Origin: Sphingobium sp. OAS761
GTDB taxonomy: Bacteria; Pseudomonadota; Alphaproteobacteria; Sphingomonadales; Sphingomonadaceae
DNA: 64,000 nucleotides
Direction: 5' to 3'
NCBI RefSeq assembly: GCF_024168485.1
Contig: NZ_JALJVY010000007.1
Location: forward strand, 124,001-188,000
Within the stretch, counting starts at the first letter, position 1. Every line of letters starts with the position of its first letter. The notes below the pieces were generated by a model. It was not told where the DNA came from. It searched no databases and saw only the letters and a list, made by a program, of their open reading frames with translations. Position numbers and translations under genes: made by a program. Of this stretch, positions 42,601 through 59,402 are shown one piece after another.

Positions 42601-43689
42601 TTATATTTCCGCGACGTTCAGGCGCGGCAGAAGGCTGATCCGGGCGACCAGTTCCGACTGCCGGCTGCAATCCATTTTCGAATAGATATTCTTCATCTGG
42701 GTGCGCACGGTATTGAGCGCGACGCCGCGCTCACGCGCCAGTTCTTCCGGCGCCTTGCCCGCGCACAGCGCCAGCACCACTTCAACCTCCGCGCGGGTCA
42801 GGCCGTAAAGCGACCGGATGCGGCCAACCAGACTGCCGTCCATAGTGGTGGGATCGGTTGCTATCAGGACGATCCGCCGCGTGCCTGCGATCATCAGTGC
42901 CGCCACGGTGACGATATAGCCCGGCCCGTCCTCCCGCCGGAGCATGACGGCAGCCGACCGCGTGCCTTCCGGCGCCGCCGCCGCGCGCAATGCCGCCTGC
43001 AACGCGGCATCGCTCGCAAGATCGCGCGCGACGATGCGTTGCTGACGCATCATCAATGCATCCTGCCGGCGGAGCATGATGTCCGCCTGGCCGTTGCAAT
43101 GGAGCAGGCGCCCGTCCATCGACAGGATCAGCGTCGCATGGCCCACAAGATCGAGTGTGGCATGCAGCATGCGTCCCCGATGCGTCGCCCGGTCGAGCTG
43201 ACGGCGTATGTGCATGACCCGGCCGATATGGGCCACACATTGTTGGGCGATGCCGACATCCCGCTTGGAAAATGGCCGTTGCGTCCTGCCGCGATGAAAG
43301 CCGATATAGCCTGTGGTGCTGCCATGCCGGATCGTACCGCCCAGACAGCGGAACGTATCGTCCCCCATCGGCCGGATCCATTCATTATAGATGCGGCTCG
43401 CTTCATATTCGTCGTCGCCGACCAGATCGGCGAAATTCCATATATGGTTGACCGACCGGCCCTGAAGCGCACCGCCCCACACATCGTCGAAGGCAAAATC
43501 CCGGTCGTAGACGTCCATCTGCTCTTCCGAGAAATAACCGGAATAACTCACTTCATCGGCATCGGCGGGCGAACGGCCCCAATGAAAGGCAGCGGACCTT
43601 GCCCCTATCGCCTCCGCCAGCGTCGATGCAAGGCGATCGAACGCCCCGTCGTCGGTCGCAGCGTCGTAAATTTCCTCCGCGCGGATCAC
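42601..43689 (-). CDS. LuxR-type HTH transcriptional regulator
   Basis: 362 aa from a GTG start with AGGAGG seven bases upstream. The C-terminal LuxR HTH is clear (YGLTRAEVEVVLALCAGKAP, then ALNTVRTQMKNIYSKMDCSR). The N-terminal ~290 residues look like a PAS-type sensor (HATLDLVGHATLILSMDGRL) rather than an autoinducer domain or receiver. It is divergent from the MFS gene at 43869 across an AT-rich intergenic stretch of about 180 nt, so it likely controls that transporter or itself. Confidence 0.88.
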   Translation of the reverse strand: MIRAEEIYDAATDDGAFDRLASTLAEAIGARSAAFHWGRSPADADEVSYSGYFSEEQMDVYDRDFAFDDVWGGALQGRSVNHIWNFADLVGDDEYEASRIYNEWIRPMGDDTFRCLGGTIRHGSTTGYIGFHRGRTQRPFSKRDVGIAQQCVAHIGRVMHIRRQLDRATHRGRMLHATLDLVGHATLILSMDGRLLHCNGQADIMLRRQDALMMRQQRIVARDLASDAALQAALRAAAAPEGTRSAAVMLRREDGPGYIVTVAALMIAGTRRIVLIATDPTTMDGSLVGRIRSLYGLTRAEVEVVLALCAGKAPEELARERGVALNTVRTQMKNIYSKMDCSRQSELVARISLLPRLNVAEI

Positions 43690-43868
43690 TCCAGCACCTC
43701 CTGTAGCCGCTCCCCATCGGCATCGAGTTTATCCTATCACCGGGCCCTTTAGCACAGAATGCAATTTAGCACATTGTATAAATTCAATATTCCCCGAAAA
43801 CAAAAACCGGCTATTGCCCCGGATGAACGATAGGCCGGAACAAGTCCCGGCAGCCAAGGGACATGAGG

Positions 43869-45062
43869 ATGGCAAAGACCAGTGACAATGCGGGGCAGTC
43901 ATGGACGCCGGTTCTGGCATTGTCGGCGATCGCATTGCTCGTTCAGGGCTCCACCTTATTCTCCCTCACCGTCCTGATACCGCACGCCGAACGGCATTTT
44001 TCAGGACCGGCCGGGTTCGCCGCATCCGCCTTCCTGGTTGCGATGAGCCTTTCCAACATCATTGTGGGCCATATGCTGGATCGCATCGGTGTCAGGGCGA
44101 TGCTTTGCGCAGGCGTCTTTCTGGTCGGCGCGGGATGGATGGCGGCGGCGATGGCTGCGGACCGGATCATCCTGAGCGGCGCGATGGCGGTGGCCGGAGC
44201 CGGGGTAGCGGCATCGACACTGGTGCCCGCCATCACCATCGTGACCCGCCTCATGGCGGATCGCCGTGGCATTGCCTTGGGCGCCCTCCTGTGCGCGACA
44301 CTGGTTGGGGGGGCTGTCCTGCCGCCGGCCCTCAGCCTTCTGCTAGACCGACTGGGATGGCAAGGCGCCATGAGCGCATGGTCCGCCGGCCTGCTGCTGG
44401 CCTGCATTCCTTTCCTTCCCTGCCTGCCAAGGCTGCCTCGCAGTTCCCGTCCGGTCCGTGCCCGCGCCTTGACCCCGCGCCTGCCTTTGGCGGCGGCCGG
44501 CTTTATCGGCATTCTTGCGGCAATGATCCTTCTTCAACTGTCCATCAACGGCATCCTGTTCGCGGCGGTCAGCAGCCTCCTGGACCAGGGCTTCACCGCG
44601 ACGCGCGCCACCGCAGCCTATGGGCTGGCCAATCTGATGGGCCTTCCGGCCCTGCTGCTCGGCGGGCTGGCAACAGACAGGATCGGTGCCCGCCGCGCGC
44701 TGATCGGGTCCAGCCTGTTGCTGGCGCTGGGCAGCGCGTCGCTGCTGCTGGCAAGGCCGTGGGGCATTGCGGGCCTGGGCGCCTTCGTCATCCTGTGGGG
44801 TGGGGCGAGCGCGTTGCCAGGCCAGTCGGCCCCGATATTGCTGGACGACCGTTTCGCGCCCGATGCCTTTCCCGGCCTGCTGGGCACCATCATCGCCCTC
44901 ACCGGTCTGCTGGGCAGCATTGCGCCCGCCATGACGGACGGGATGCGCGCGCTGAGCGGTGGGTATGGGCTGCCTGTCCTGACATACGCAGCCATGGCGT
45001 TCGTCGCGGCAGTGGTGATCGCGATGGTCCGCCCTGCCCGATCGTCCGATATGAAGGGATAG
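43869..45062 (+). CDS. MFS transporter, probably regulated by the adjacent LuxR protein
   Basis: 397 aa from ATG 43869, which has AAGGGA seven bases upstream; a second ATG six bases earlier sits too close to it. Twelve membrane helices with the motif-A loop GHMLDRIGVRAMLCAGVFLV and its second-half copy GGLATDRIGARRALIGSSLL. The family contains oxalate/formate and cyanate-type carriers, and the substrate cannot be read. Divergent from the LuxR regulator. It lies immediately upstream of the rpoB leader, with a terminator-like hairpin in between. Confidence 0.88.
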   Translation: MAKTSDNAGQSWTPVLALSAIALLVQGSTLFSLTVLIPHAERHFSGPAGFAASAFLVAMSLSNIIVGHMLDRIGVRAMLCAGVFLVGAGWMAAAMAADRIILSGAMAVAGAGVAASTLVPAITIVTRLMADRRGIALGALLCATLVGGAVLPPALSLLLDRLGWQGAMSAWSAGLLLACIPFLPCLPRLPRSSRPVRARALTPRLPLAAAGFIGILAAMILLQLSINGILFAAVSSLLDQGFTATRATAAYGLANLMGLPALLLGGLATDRIGARRALIGSSLLLALGSASLLLARPWGIAGLGAFVILWGGASALPGQSAPILLDDRFAPDAFPGLLGTIIALTGLLGSIAPAMTDGMRALSGGYGLPVLTYAAMAFVAAVVIAMVRPARSSDMKG

Positions 45063-45366
45063 GCTCTTCACAAGCGTGCCGTTCCTCCCTATATGCCGAC
45101 AGGAAATCCGATCCGGACGGGCATTGCCCCTTTCGGACCGGCCTTCGGCTTCCTGCCGGGATCCGATGCTGCGTAGCGCACGGCGACGGTTGGAATAGGC
45201 GGAATTCGAAGGGTTACAAGACGCTGCCAGTGCGGTTCGGACAGTCCCGACCCGCACTTTTTTGCGTGGAATGGCGGATGCGAATCATCTGTTATTCCTC
45301 GCTGCCCAGGCTGAATTTCCGCCGCAATGCGGAAAAACACGACGAACAGAGACAGGCAGGACACGC
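45063..45366 (+). other. rpoB upstream/leader region with three stem-loops
   Basis: 304 nt without a credible gene. It holds an imperfect hairpin at 45133-45166 (TCGGACCGGC against GCCGGGATCCGA), a terminator-like hairpin with six Us at 45230-45263, and a 7-bp hairpin TTTCCGC/GCGGAAA at 45316-45335. rplL, which usually precedes rpoB, is absent. I could not place a convincing promoter by eye. Confidence 0.6.
45230..45263 (+). terminator. intrinsic terminator or attenuator upstream of rpoB
   Basis: Stem GTGCGG-T-TCGG / CCGA-C-CCGCAC with a 6-nt loop and one T-C mismatch, directly followed by TTTTTT, oriented in the direction of rpoB and 103 nt before its ATG. It may end transcripts from the MFS gene or attenuate rpoB. 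Confidence 0.7.
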
Positions 45367-49530
<4,164 letters not shown>

Positions 49531-49538
49531 AAATCAGG

Positions 49539-49617
49539 GCCGGTGTGGCGGAATTGGTAGACGCACCATCGCAATGGTCCCCGAAAGGGGTGAGGGTTCA
49601 ATTCCCTACCACCGGCA
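49539..49617 (+). tRNA. tRNA-Leu-like element between rpoB and rpoC with an abnormal anticodon arm
   Basis: The acceptor GCCGGTG/CACCGGC, D-arm GTGGCGGAATTGGTAGACGC and long variable arm CCCCGAAAGGGG are exactly tRNA-Leu. The anticodon arm, however, is only ACCAT-CGCA-ATGGT: five pairs closed by four bases instead of a seven-base loop, so no anticodon can be placed. The T-arm (GAGGGTTCAATTCCCT) has one extra base before the acceptor stem. No CCA encoded. It starts 8 nt after the rpoB stop. It is either a decayed tRNA gene or a tRNA-like processing signal in the rpoBC mRNA. Annotation software may still label it tRNA-Leu. Confidence 0.6.
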
Positions 49618-49665
49618 ACTGAAGACTTCGCAGAAGAATTTTCCCTCCAAGTGAGGAATTGAGAA

Positions 49666-53919
<4,254 letters not shown>

Positions 53920-53980
53920 TCAGGGCGGCAGGGGCGACCAGTCGGTTTCCCCTGCCCTTTCCGGACCTTGCCCGGCAATG

Positions 53981-54022
53981 AAAAGGCCCGCCTGACGCTA
54001 TCGGCGTCGGCGGGCCTTTTTC
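53981..54022. terminator. strong bidirectional terminator after rpoC
   Basis: AAAAGGCCCGCC-T-GACGC / GCGTCGGCGGGCCTTTTT, a long GC stem with one bulged T and a 5-nt loop, flanked by A-run and T-run. It serves rpoC on the plus strand and the convergent YegP-like gene on the minus strand. Confidence 0.9.
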
Positions 54023-54037
54023 ATTCCGAAATGTGGG

Positions 54038-54214
54038 CTATTCCGCTTCCTCGACCGGTGCGCCGGGGCCGTTCTTCAATATCGACTCGATCGCGTTGCG
54101 GGCACTGGCCCTGGAGGTGTAACCCTCTGTCCAGAAGATCACCTCCGCATTATATTTGAACTTGGCGACGAACTCGCCGGCCTTGTTCTTTTCGATCACG
54201 AACTTGTGCGCCAT
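54038..54214 (-). CDS. YegP-like DUF1508 small protein
   Basis: 58 aa, one DUF1508 repeat: MAHKFVIEKNKAGEFVAKFK, then NAEVIFWTEGYTSRASARNA and IESILKNG, ending in an acidic tail VEEAE. The repeat normally has a beta-strand pair plus helix; this is a single-repeat member. The family's function is unknown. A strong GGAGAAGG ribosome site precedes the ATG. It is convergent with rpoC and shares its terminator, and lies downstream of the FAD oxidoreductase. Confidence 0.88.
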   Translation of the reverse strand: MAHKFVIEKNKAGEFVAKFKYNAEVIFWTEGYTSRASARNAIESILKNGPGAPVEEAE

Positions 54215-54238
54215 GGACCTTCTCCCGGAGTCGTTACC

Positions 54239-55342
54239 CTATCGAAACCGATCGGGACGATAAGGCATGACGTCGATAGCGGCAACGGTCACGGGGGGCG
54301 CATTTCCCGTCAGCAGCGCCGCGCCCATCAGAGCCGCCGCGGGCGCGGTCTGGATGCCGAAGCCACCCTGCCCTGCGAACCAGAAAAATCCCGGCACGCC
54401 GGGATCGAAGCCGAATACGGGCACGCGATCGGGCGCGAAACTGCGCAGGCCGGCCCATTTATGTTCGACGCGGCCTATCGGCCAGTCGACAGCGCTTTCG
54501 AACCGGGCGATCGCCTGCGCCACCGCCATCTCTTCGGGCGCAGCGTCGCAGGGGGCGGACGGTTCCTCATCATGCGGCGTCAGCCAGATGCGGTCATGCC
54601 CATCGGGCTTGAAATAGAAACCGCCTTCCATGTCCATGATCAACGGCAATTCCGGAGACGGCAGGGCGGGCACATGGAGTTGAACCACCGTGCGCCGCAG
54701 CGGCCGGATGCCAATGGGCGCCACGCCGGCGCGCACGGCGACGTCATCGGCCCACGCGCCCGCCGCGTTGACGAGCACGCCGCAGGAAACCGGCCCGCGC
54801 GGCGTCTCGATCCGCCAGCCGCCCGGCCCGGCCCGCGCGCCTTCCATTCTCGATTCGAGCCAGGTTTCGCCGCCCAGCAGCCGGAATCGCCGCAGATAGG
54901 CGTGGTGCAAGGCCGCGACGTCAATGTCCCGGCAACTGGGCTCCAGCAAGCCAAGCGTCCAGTCCGGGCGCAATCCGGGAACCAGGTCGGCCGGATTTAC
55001 AGGCAGCAGTTCGACGGTCCGCGCGAATTCCGCCAGAAGCGCGTCCCTCAGGGGTTCGTCCCCTGGCCGACCGATATGCAGCGTGCCGCGTGGCGACAGG
55101 AAACTGCCGTCGTGAAAGTCGGGGTCGGGCTTCGCCAGCAGCGGACCCGACGCCGTGGTGAGCGGCTGGAGCAAGGGGCCGCCATAGGTTTCTTCCCAGA
55201 AGGCGACCGACCGGCCAGTGGCATGGTAGCCCGGCTGCGCCTCCATCTCCAGCATCAGCACGCGCGCTTCGCCGGCCAGTTGCGCGCCGAGACTGGCGCC
55301 GGCAATGCCGCCGCCCACGATGACGATATCGAACTGCGTCAA
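54239..55342 (-). CDS. FAD-dependent amino-acid oxidase/dehydrogenase (DadA/DAO superfamily)
   Basis: 367 aa. FAD-binding Rossmann motif DIVIVGGGIAGASLGAQL at the N-terminus, GRSVAFWEETYGGPLL near the isoalloxazine, VLVNAAGAWADDVAVRAGVA, and the C-terminal FAD contact GFFWFAGQGGFGIQTAPAA. It oxidises an amine, D-amino acid or 2-hydroxy acid; the substrate is not determined. The start codon is TTG at 55342, overlapping the stop of the upstream hydrolase as TTGA, so the two are coupled. Cytoplasmic or loosely membrane-associated. Confidence 0.88.
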   Translation of the reverse strand: MTQFDIVIVGGGIAGASLGAQLAGEARVLMLEMEAQPGYHATGRSVAFWEETYGGPLLQPLTTASGPLLAKPDPDFHDGSFLSPRGTLHIGRPGDEPLRDALLAEFARTVELLPVNPADLVPGLRPDWTLGLLEPSCRDIDVAALHHAYLRRFRLLGGETWLESRMEGARAGPGGWRIETPRGPVSCGVLVNAAGAWADDVAVRAGVAPIGIRPLRRTVVQLHVPALPSPELPLIMDMEGGFYFKPDGHDRIWLTPHDEEPSAPCDAAPEEMAVAQAIARFESAVDWPIGRVEHKWAGLRSFAPDRVPVFGFDPGVPGFFWFAGQGGFGIQTAPAAALMGAALLTGNAPPVTVAAIDVMPYRPDRFR

Positions 55343-56322
55343 GGGGCAACCTCGTCCAGGAAATCGTCGATCCGCGCCAGCGCGTCGAGGCGCACGGGAT
55401 CGAGTTCCCGCAATATCTCATGCGCCGCCTCCCGGCCGTAGACGTGCAGGCGTGCGTGCGGCAGGCGCGCCGCGATACGGCGGATCGCGGGCGTGGACAC
55501 GAGCTGGTCCGCCCGCGTCGCCAGGATAAGCAGCGGACAGGCGATCCTTTCCACGCCGGGCGACCGCGCCAGCCGGTCAGTCGATTCGAGAGCCTGCGCT
55601 ACCCAGTTCCAGCTCGGCGGACCCAGCGCGACATCCCGACTATGGTCGCGCCACCATAATTCGTCGGCATAGCGTTCGGGATCGTGCGTCAGTCGCCTTT
55701 GACGAATGCGCCGGTGCCGCTCCGATTCCTCCTTCTGCGTCCATGCGCGGCGGGCGCCCCGGCCCAGGCCGACCATGATCCGTGCGATTGCCACGGCCAG
55801 CCAGCGGGGTAACGGCGCGCTGTGCAGGCCCAGCATCGGCGCGACCGTCACCGCCGCGTCGGGCGGCGGCATGCCCTCCGCCAGAGCCCGCAGCAGCATA
55901 TGCCCACCCATGGAATGAGCCAGGATGACACAAGGACCGTCGCCGCCACCTTGCCATTCCGCAGAAAAAGATTTCAAATCAATTATATAATCGGAAAAGT
56001 CGCGGACATGGCCGACGAGCGGATCGTCCGTCATACGGCCCGACCCACCCTGTCCGCGCCAGTCGAAGGTGGTGACCGCCCACCCCTTCCCTGCCCAATG
56101 ATCGATCACCTCGAGATATTTCTCGATCATGTCGCCGCGCCCGTTAAGGATCAACATGCGCCCGCGTGCGCCGTCGCCAAGGCGATAGCGGCGCAATGCC
56201 CAACCGTCCGGCGCCGTCCAGTAGTCGAGTTTGCCGTCCATCGGCCACGCACGACGGTCCACGGGCGCTGAAAAGGAAATGGGCGAATCCATGCGCCGCA
56301 TGGTTACGGTTTGGTAAGCCAT
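55339..56322 (-). CDS. alpha/beta hydrolase, monoacylglycerol-lipase-like
   Basis: 327 aa from ATG 56322 (another start at 56301 is possible). Serine-hydrolase fold with nucleophile elbow LAHSMGGHMLLRAL, an oxyanion region LILNGRGDMIEKY, FDWRGQGGSGRM, acid residue in LILATRADQLVSTPA and catalytic His in YGREAAHEIL. It resembles bacterial lysophospholipase/monoacylglycerol lipases (PldB type). It starts only 21 nt from the divergent cpaA gene, so the two promoters overlap coding sequence. Coupled by a 4-nt overlap to the FAD oxidoreductase. Confidence 0.88.
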   Translation of the reverse strand: MAYQTVTMRRMDSPISFSAPVDRRAWPMDGKLDYWTAPDGWALRRYRLGDGARGRMLILNGRGDMIEKYLEVIDHWAGKGWAVTTFDWRGQGGSGRMTDDPLVGHVRDFSDYIIDLKSFSAEWQGGGDGPCVILAHSMGGHMLLRALAEGMPPPDAAVTVAPMLGLHSAPLPRWLAVAIARIMVGLGRGARRAWTQKEESERHRRIRQRRLTHDPERYADELWWRDHSRDVALGPPSWNWVAQALESTDRLARSPGVERIACPLLILATRADQLVSTPAIRRIAARLPHARLHVYGREAAHEILRELDPVRLDALARIDDFLDEVAP

Positions 56323-56343
56323 GGGGTCTAGGGAATAGTGCCC

Positions 56344-56817
56344 ATGTTGGGGGAATATTTCCGTCTGGCGCTCATTGTCGCCTTGGGCACGCTGCTGATC
56401 GCGGCGGCGATCACCGATCTGCGATCGCGCATCATTTCCAATCGGCTCAACCTGGCCGTCGCGATACTGGCGCCGGTGTGGTGGCTGGCCTGCGGCCTGG
56501 AACCCTGGCCCGGCATGGCGGTGCAACTGCTGGTCGGCACGCTGGTGTTCATCCTGTTCGCCGGGCTTTTCTCTATGGGGATGATGGGCGGTGGCGACGT
56601 CAAGCTGCTCGGCGCACTGGCGCTCTGGTTTCCCTGGCAGGCGATAGTGACACTGCTGGTGCTGATGGCCCTGCTCGGCGGTCTGGTGACCATTGTCACC
56701 GTGACGCATCACCGGATGACCCGGCGGCTTGGCCAACCCGAAATTCCTTATGGAATAGCCATTTCATTCGCCGCGCTATGGGTGCTTGGCGAACGATATC
56801 TTAACCAATTTGCGTGA
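56344..56817 (+). CDS. cpaA: prepilin peptidase CpaA (TadV-type)
   Basis: 157 aa with five or six membrane helices. The aspartyl-protease pair is visible: Asp in AAAITDLRSRIISNRLNLAV and Asp in GMMGGGDVKLLGALALWFP (GxGD motif). It cleaves the leader of Flp pilins before assembly of Tad pili. First gene of the cpa/tad operon. ATG 56344 preferred; a GTG two codons earlier is possible. Its promoter must lie within the divergent hydrolase start region. Confidence 0.93.
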   Translation: MLGEYFRLALIVALGTLLIAAAITDLRSRIISNRLNLAVAILAPVWWLACGLEPWPGMAVQLLVGTLVFILFAGLFSMGMMGGGDVKLLGALALWFPWQAIVTLLVLMALLGGLVTIVTVTHHRMTRRLGQPEIPYGIAISFAALWVLGERYLNQFA

Positions 56818-56868
56818 TGAGTAGGGTGCTGGGGGCAGTGCACCCACTTAAGGGAGGCGAATTTCGTC

Positions 56869-57882
56869 ATGGATGCTAAGAAGATCGTGCTGCTGGTGGG
56901 AGCGCTCATCATAGCCGTCACTACGGCTCTGCTTGCGCGCAGCATGCTGAGTTCGTCCGGCACACCGCAGGTCAATGCCGCCTCGATGCCGCAGGAAGCC
57001 GACCAGCCGCATGTGCTGGTGGCCACCAAGGCGTTGCCGGTGGGGACCATCCTTGACGCTGAAAGCTTCCGCTTCCAGCCCTGGCCCAAGGATCTGATCG
57101 AGCAGGCCTATTATCTCAAGGGACAGGCCGATCCCGTCAAGCTGGCGGGCAGCGTCGTGCGCACGGCCATCACGGCCGGCCAGCCGCTGACGCAGGGTGC
57201 CCTGGTGAAGCCCGGCGATCGCGGTTTCCTGGCAGCCGCCCTGGGGCCGGGCATGCGCGCCGTTACAGTGCCCGTGTCGGCACAGAATTCGGTTGCGGGC
57301 TTCGTGTTTCCGGGCGACCGGATCGATCTGGTCCTGACGCAGAGCGTGAACGGCGGCGGCGAAGGTGATCCGCTCAAGGTATCCGAAACCATCCTGCGCA
57401 ACCTGCGCGTGCTCGCCACCGACCAGCGCATGGATGCGATGGGCGCCGACGGCAAGCCGGAAGTGCGCACCTATTCCAACGTCACCTTCGAAGTGACGCC
57501 CAAGATCGCCGAGAAGATCGCTGTGGCGCAGACCATCGGTTCGCTGTCGATGTCGCTGCGCTCCATGGCCGACACGACGTCCGATCTCGACGCAGCCATT
57601 GCGGGCACGGATGTCGATTTGCCGGGCAACGCCAATCCGAAGGATGAAAAGGCGATCATCGCCAAGCTGGCGGCACGCCCGGTCGACCGCGGCTCCACCT
57701 ATTCGACCGGCGCCGACGTTTCGCGCTACCAGCGCAGCAGCGTCCCAGCCAAGCCCGACGCCTCCATGCCGCCGATGGTGGCCGCCAATGGAGCACCCGT
57801 GGGCACCGTCGCCTTCAAGGGCCCCGTCATCCGGATCGCCCGCGGCACCAACGTGACCGAAGTTCCGGTCGGGGGGAAGTAA
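56869..57882 (+). CDS. cpaB: Flp pilus assembly protein CpaB (RcpC)
   Basis: 337 aa. One N-terminal membrane helix (IVLLVGALIIAVTTALLARS), an SAF domain (VLVATKALPVGTILDAESFR), then a beta-rich periplasmic region (AVTVPVSAQNSVAGFVFPGD) and a flexible C-terminus. It supports the secretin channel of the Tad system. A hairpin GGGTGC/GCACCC (56824-56845) and ribosome site AGGGAGG lie in the 51-nt gap after cpaA. Ends one base before cpaC. Confidence 0.93.
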   Translation: MDAKKIVLLVGALIIAVTTALLARSMLSSSGTPQVNAASMPQEADQPHVLVATKALPVGTILDAESFRFQPWPKDLIEQAYYLKGQADPVKLAGSVVRTAITAGQPLTQGALVKPGDRGFLAAALGPGMRAVTVPVSAQNSVAGFVFPGDRIDLVLTQSVNGGGEGDPLKVSETILRNLRVLATDQRMDAMGADGKPEVRTYSNVTFEVTPKIAEKIAVAQTIGSLSMSLRSMADTTSDLDAAIAGTDVDLPGNANPKDEKAIIAKLAARPVDRGSTYSTGADVSRYQRSSVPAKPDASMPPMVAANGAPVGTVAFKGPVIRIARGTNVTEVPVGGK

Positions 57883-57883
57883 G

Positions 57884-59386
57884 ATGAAGTCCATGCACAA
57901 ATTCGCCGGTCCGGCGGTTGCGCTCGGCCTGGCAGTCGCGGCAGTCGCCGCGCCCACCAGCGCGGTGAATGCGGCGCCCTCCTCGGCGCAGGATAATGCC
58001 ATCCTGCTGTCGGTCGGTGGGAGCAAGGTCATCAACCTGCCGTCAAAGATGTCGGACGTGGTGATCGCCGATCCCGACGTGGTCGACGTTCATGTCCGCT
58101 CGCAGAACCAGCTTTACCTGATCGCGAAGAAGCCGGGCGAAACCACCGTGTTCGCCACCGCATCGAACGGCAAGGTGCTGTTTTCGGGCAATGTCCGCGT
58201 CGGCAACAACCTGACCAGCATCGACGACATGCTGCGGCTGGCAATGCCGGGCGCGAATATCGCGGTCAACAAGATGAACGGAATGGTGCTGCTGACGGGC
58301 ACGATCCAGGCGCCCGAGGACGCCGCGGAAGCCGAACGGCTGACGCAGGCCTTCGTCGGCAAGGACGTAACCGTTGTCAGCCGTCTTCGCATGGCGACGC
58401 CGCTCCAGGTGATGTTGCAGGTGAAGATTTCCGAAGTGGTCAAAGATGTCGGTCACAAGATCGGCACGAACTTCGCCAGCATTGATGGCAATGGCGGGAA
58501 GATTGCCGGCAACCTAGGTGGCGGCACGCGCAATTTCGCCGACTACACACGCGGCAGCGCTACCGAACCGGGCTACTGGACGTTCAACAATCCGCTGGAT
58601 GGCAGCTATAGCCTCGGCGGCGTTGCGCGCATCCTGGGCATGGACATTGCCGGCGCGCTGGACCTTGCCGAATCGAGCGGCCTGGCCACCACGCTGGCGC
58701 AGCCGAACCTGACGGCGCTGTCGGGCGAGACCGCCAGCTTCCTGGCGGGCGGCGAATATCCCTACACCGTCAGCAACGGCACGCAGGGCAACAGCATCGA
58801 GTTCAAGCAATATGGCGTGCAGTTGGCCTTCACGCCGACCGTCCTGGCTGACGGCCGCATCTCCCTGCGCGTTCGCCCGACCGTTTCGAGCCTCGATTTC
58901 TCGATCAACGCCAACGTTCCTGCGCTCAAGAGCCGTACCGCCGAAACCACGGTGGAGCTGGGTTCGGGACAGGCTTTCATGATCGCCGGGCTGCTGAACA
59001 ACGAAACGTCGAACAACATCAACAAGGTGCCGGGCCTGGGCAATGTCCCCATCCTGGGCAGCCTGTTCAAGTCGCGCCAGTTCCAGCGCAACGAAACCGA
59101 ATTGGTGATCGTCGTCACGCCCTATCTGGTCAAGCCGATGAACGCATCGGACGTGCACCTTCCGACCGACGGCTTCCGCAATGCCAATGAGGCGCAGGGA
59201 CTGCTGTTGCAGCAGGGTGCAGACGGCATCAGCGGCAAGAGGGGCGAAACGCCGCGCCGCATTCCCAGCGGCCCGGTGCCCGCGCCGGGACCACAAGCGA
59301 CGGCATCACCCCTGCCGCCGATCGCCCGCGCCGAGCCCAAGGCGCCGGGCAAGGACGGCAAGGCAACGCCTGGCTTCAGCTTCTGA
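57884..59386 (+). CDS. cpaC: Tad pilus secretin CpaC (RcpA)
   Basis: 500 aa. Signal peptide (VAAPTSAVNA), pilus N-terminal domain (VGGSKVINLPSKMSDVVIAD), BON-like segment (MVLLTGTIQAPEDAAEAERL), then the secretin domain (ALSGETASFLAGGEYPYTVS, VPGLGNVPILGSLFKSRQFQ, NETELVIVVTPYLVKPM). It forms the outer-membrane pore through which the Flp pilus leaves. The C-terminal ~80 residues are Pro/Gly-rich. Start one base after the cpaB stop, so tightly coupled. Confidence 0.95.
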   Translation: MKSMHKFAGPAVALGLAVAAVAAPTSAVNAAPSSAQDNAILLSVGGSKVINLPSKMSDVVIADPDVVDVHVRSQNQLYLIAKKPGETTVFATASNGKVLFSGNVRVGNNLTSIDDMLRLAMPGANIAVNKMNGMVLLTGTIQAPEDAAEAERLTQAFVGKDVTVVSRLRMATPLQVMLQVKISEVVKDVGHKIGTNFASIDGNGGKIAGNLGGGTRNFADYTRGSATEPGYWTFNNPLDGSYSLGGVARILGMDIAGALDLAESSGLATTLAQPNLTALSGETASFLAGGEYPYTVSNGTQGNSIEFKQYGVQLAFTPTVLADGRISLRVRPTVSSLDFSINANVPALKSRTAETTVELGSGQAFMIAGLLNNETSNNINKVPGLGNVPILGSLFKSRQFQRNETELVIVVTPYLVKPMNASDVHLPTDGFRNANEAQGLLLQQGADGISGKRGETPRRIPSGPVPAPGPQATASPLPPIARAEPKAPGKDGKATPGFSF

Positions 59387-59402
59387 CGGAAGGACGACCG
59401 AC

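Noticed and set aside
45093..45176. 27-codon frame MPTGNPIRTGIAPFGPAFGF... in the rpoB leader
   Set aside because: No ribosome site and no known leader-peptide pattern; it also overlaps a hairpin, so the bias may be structural.
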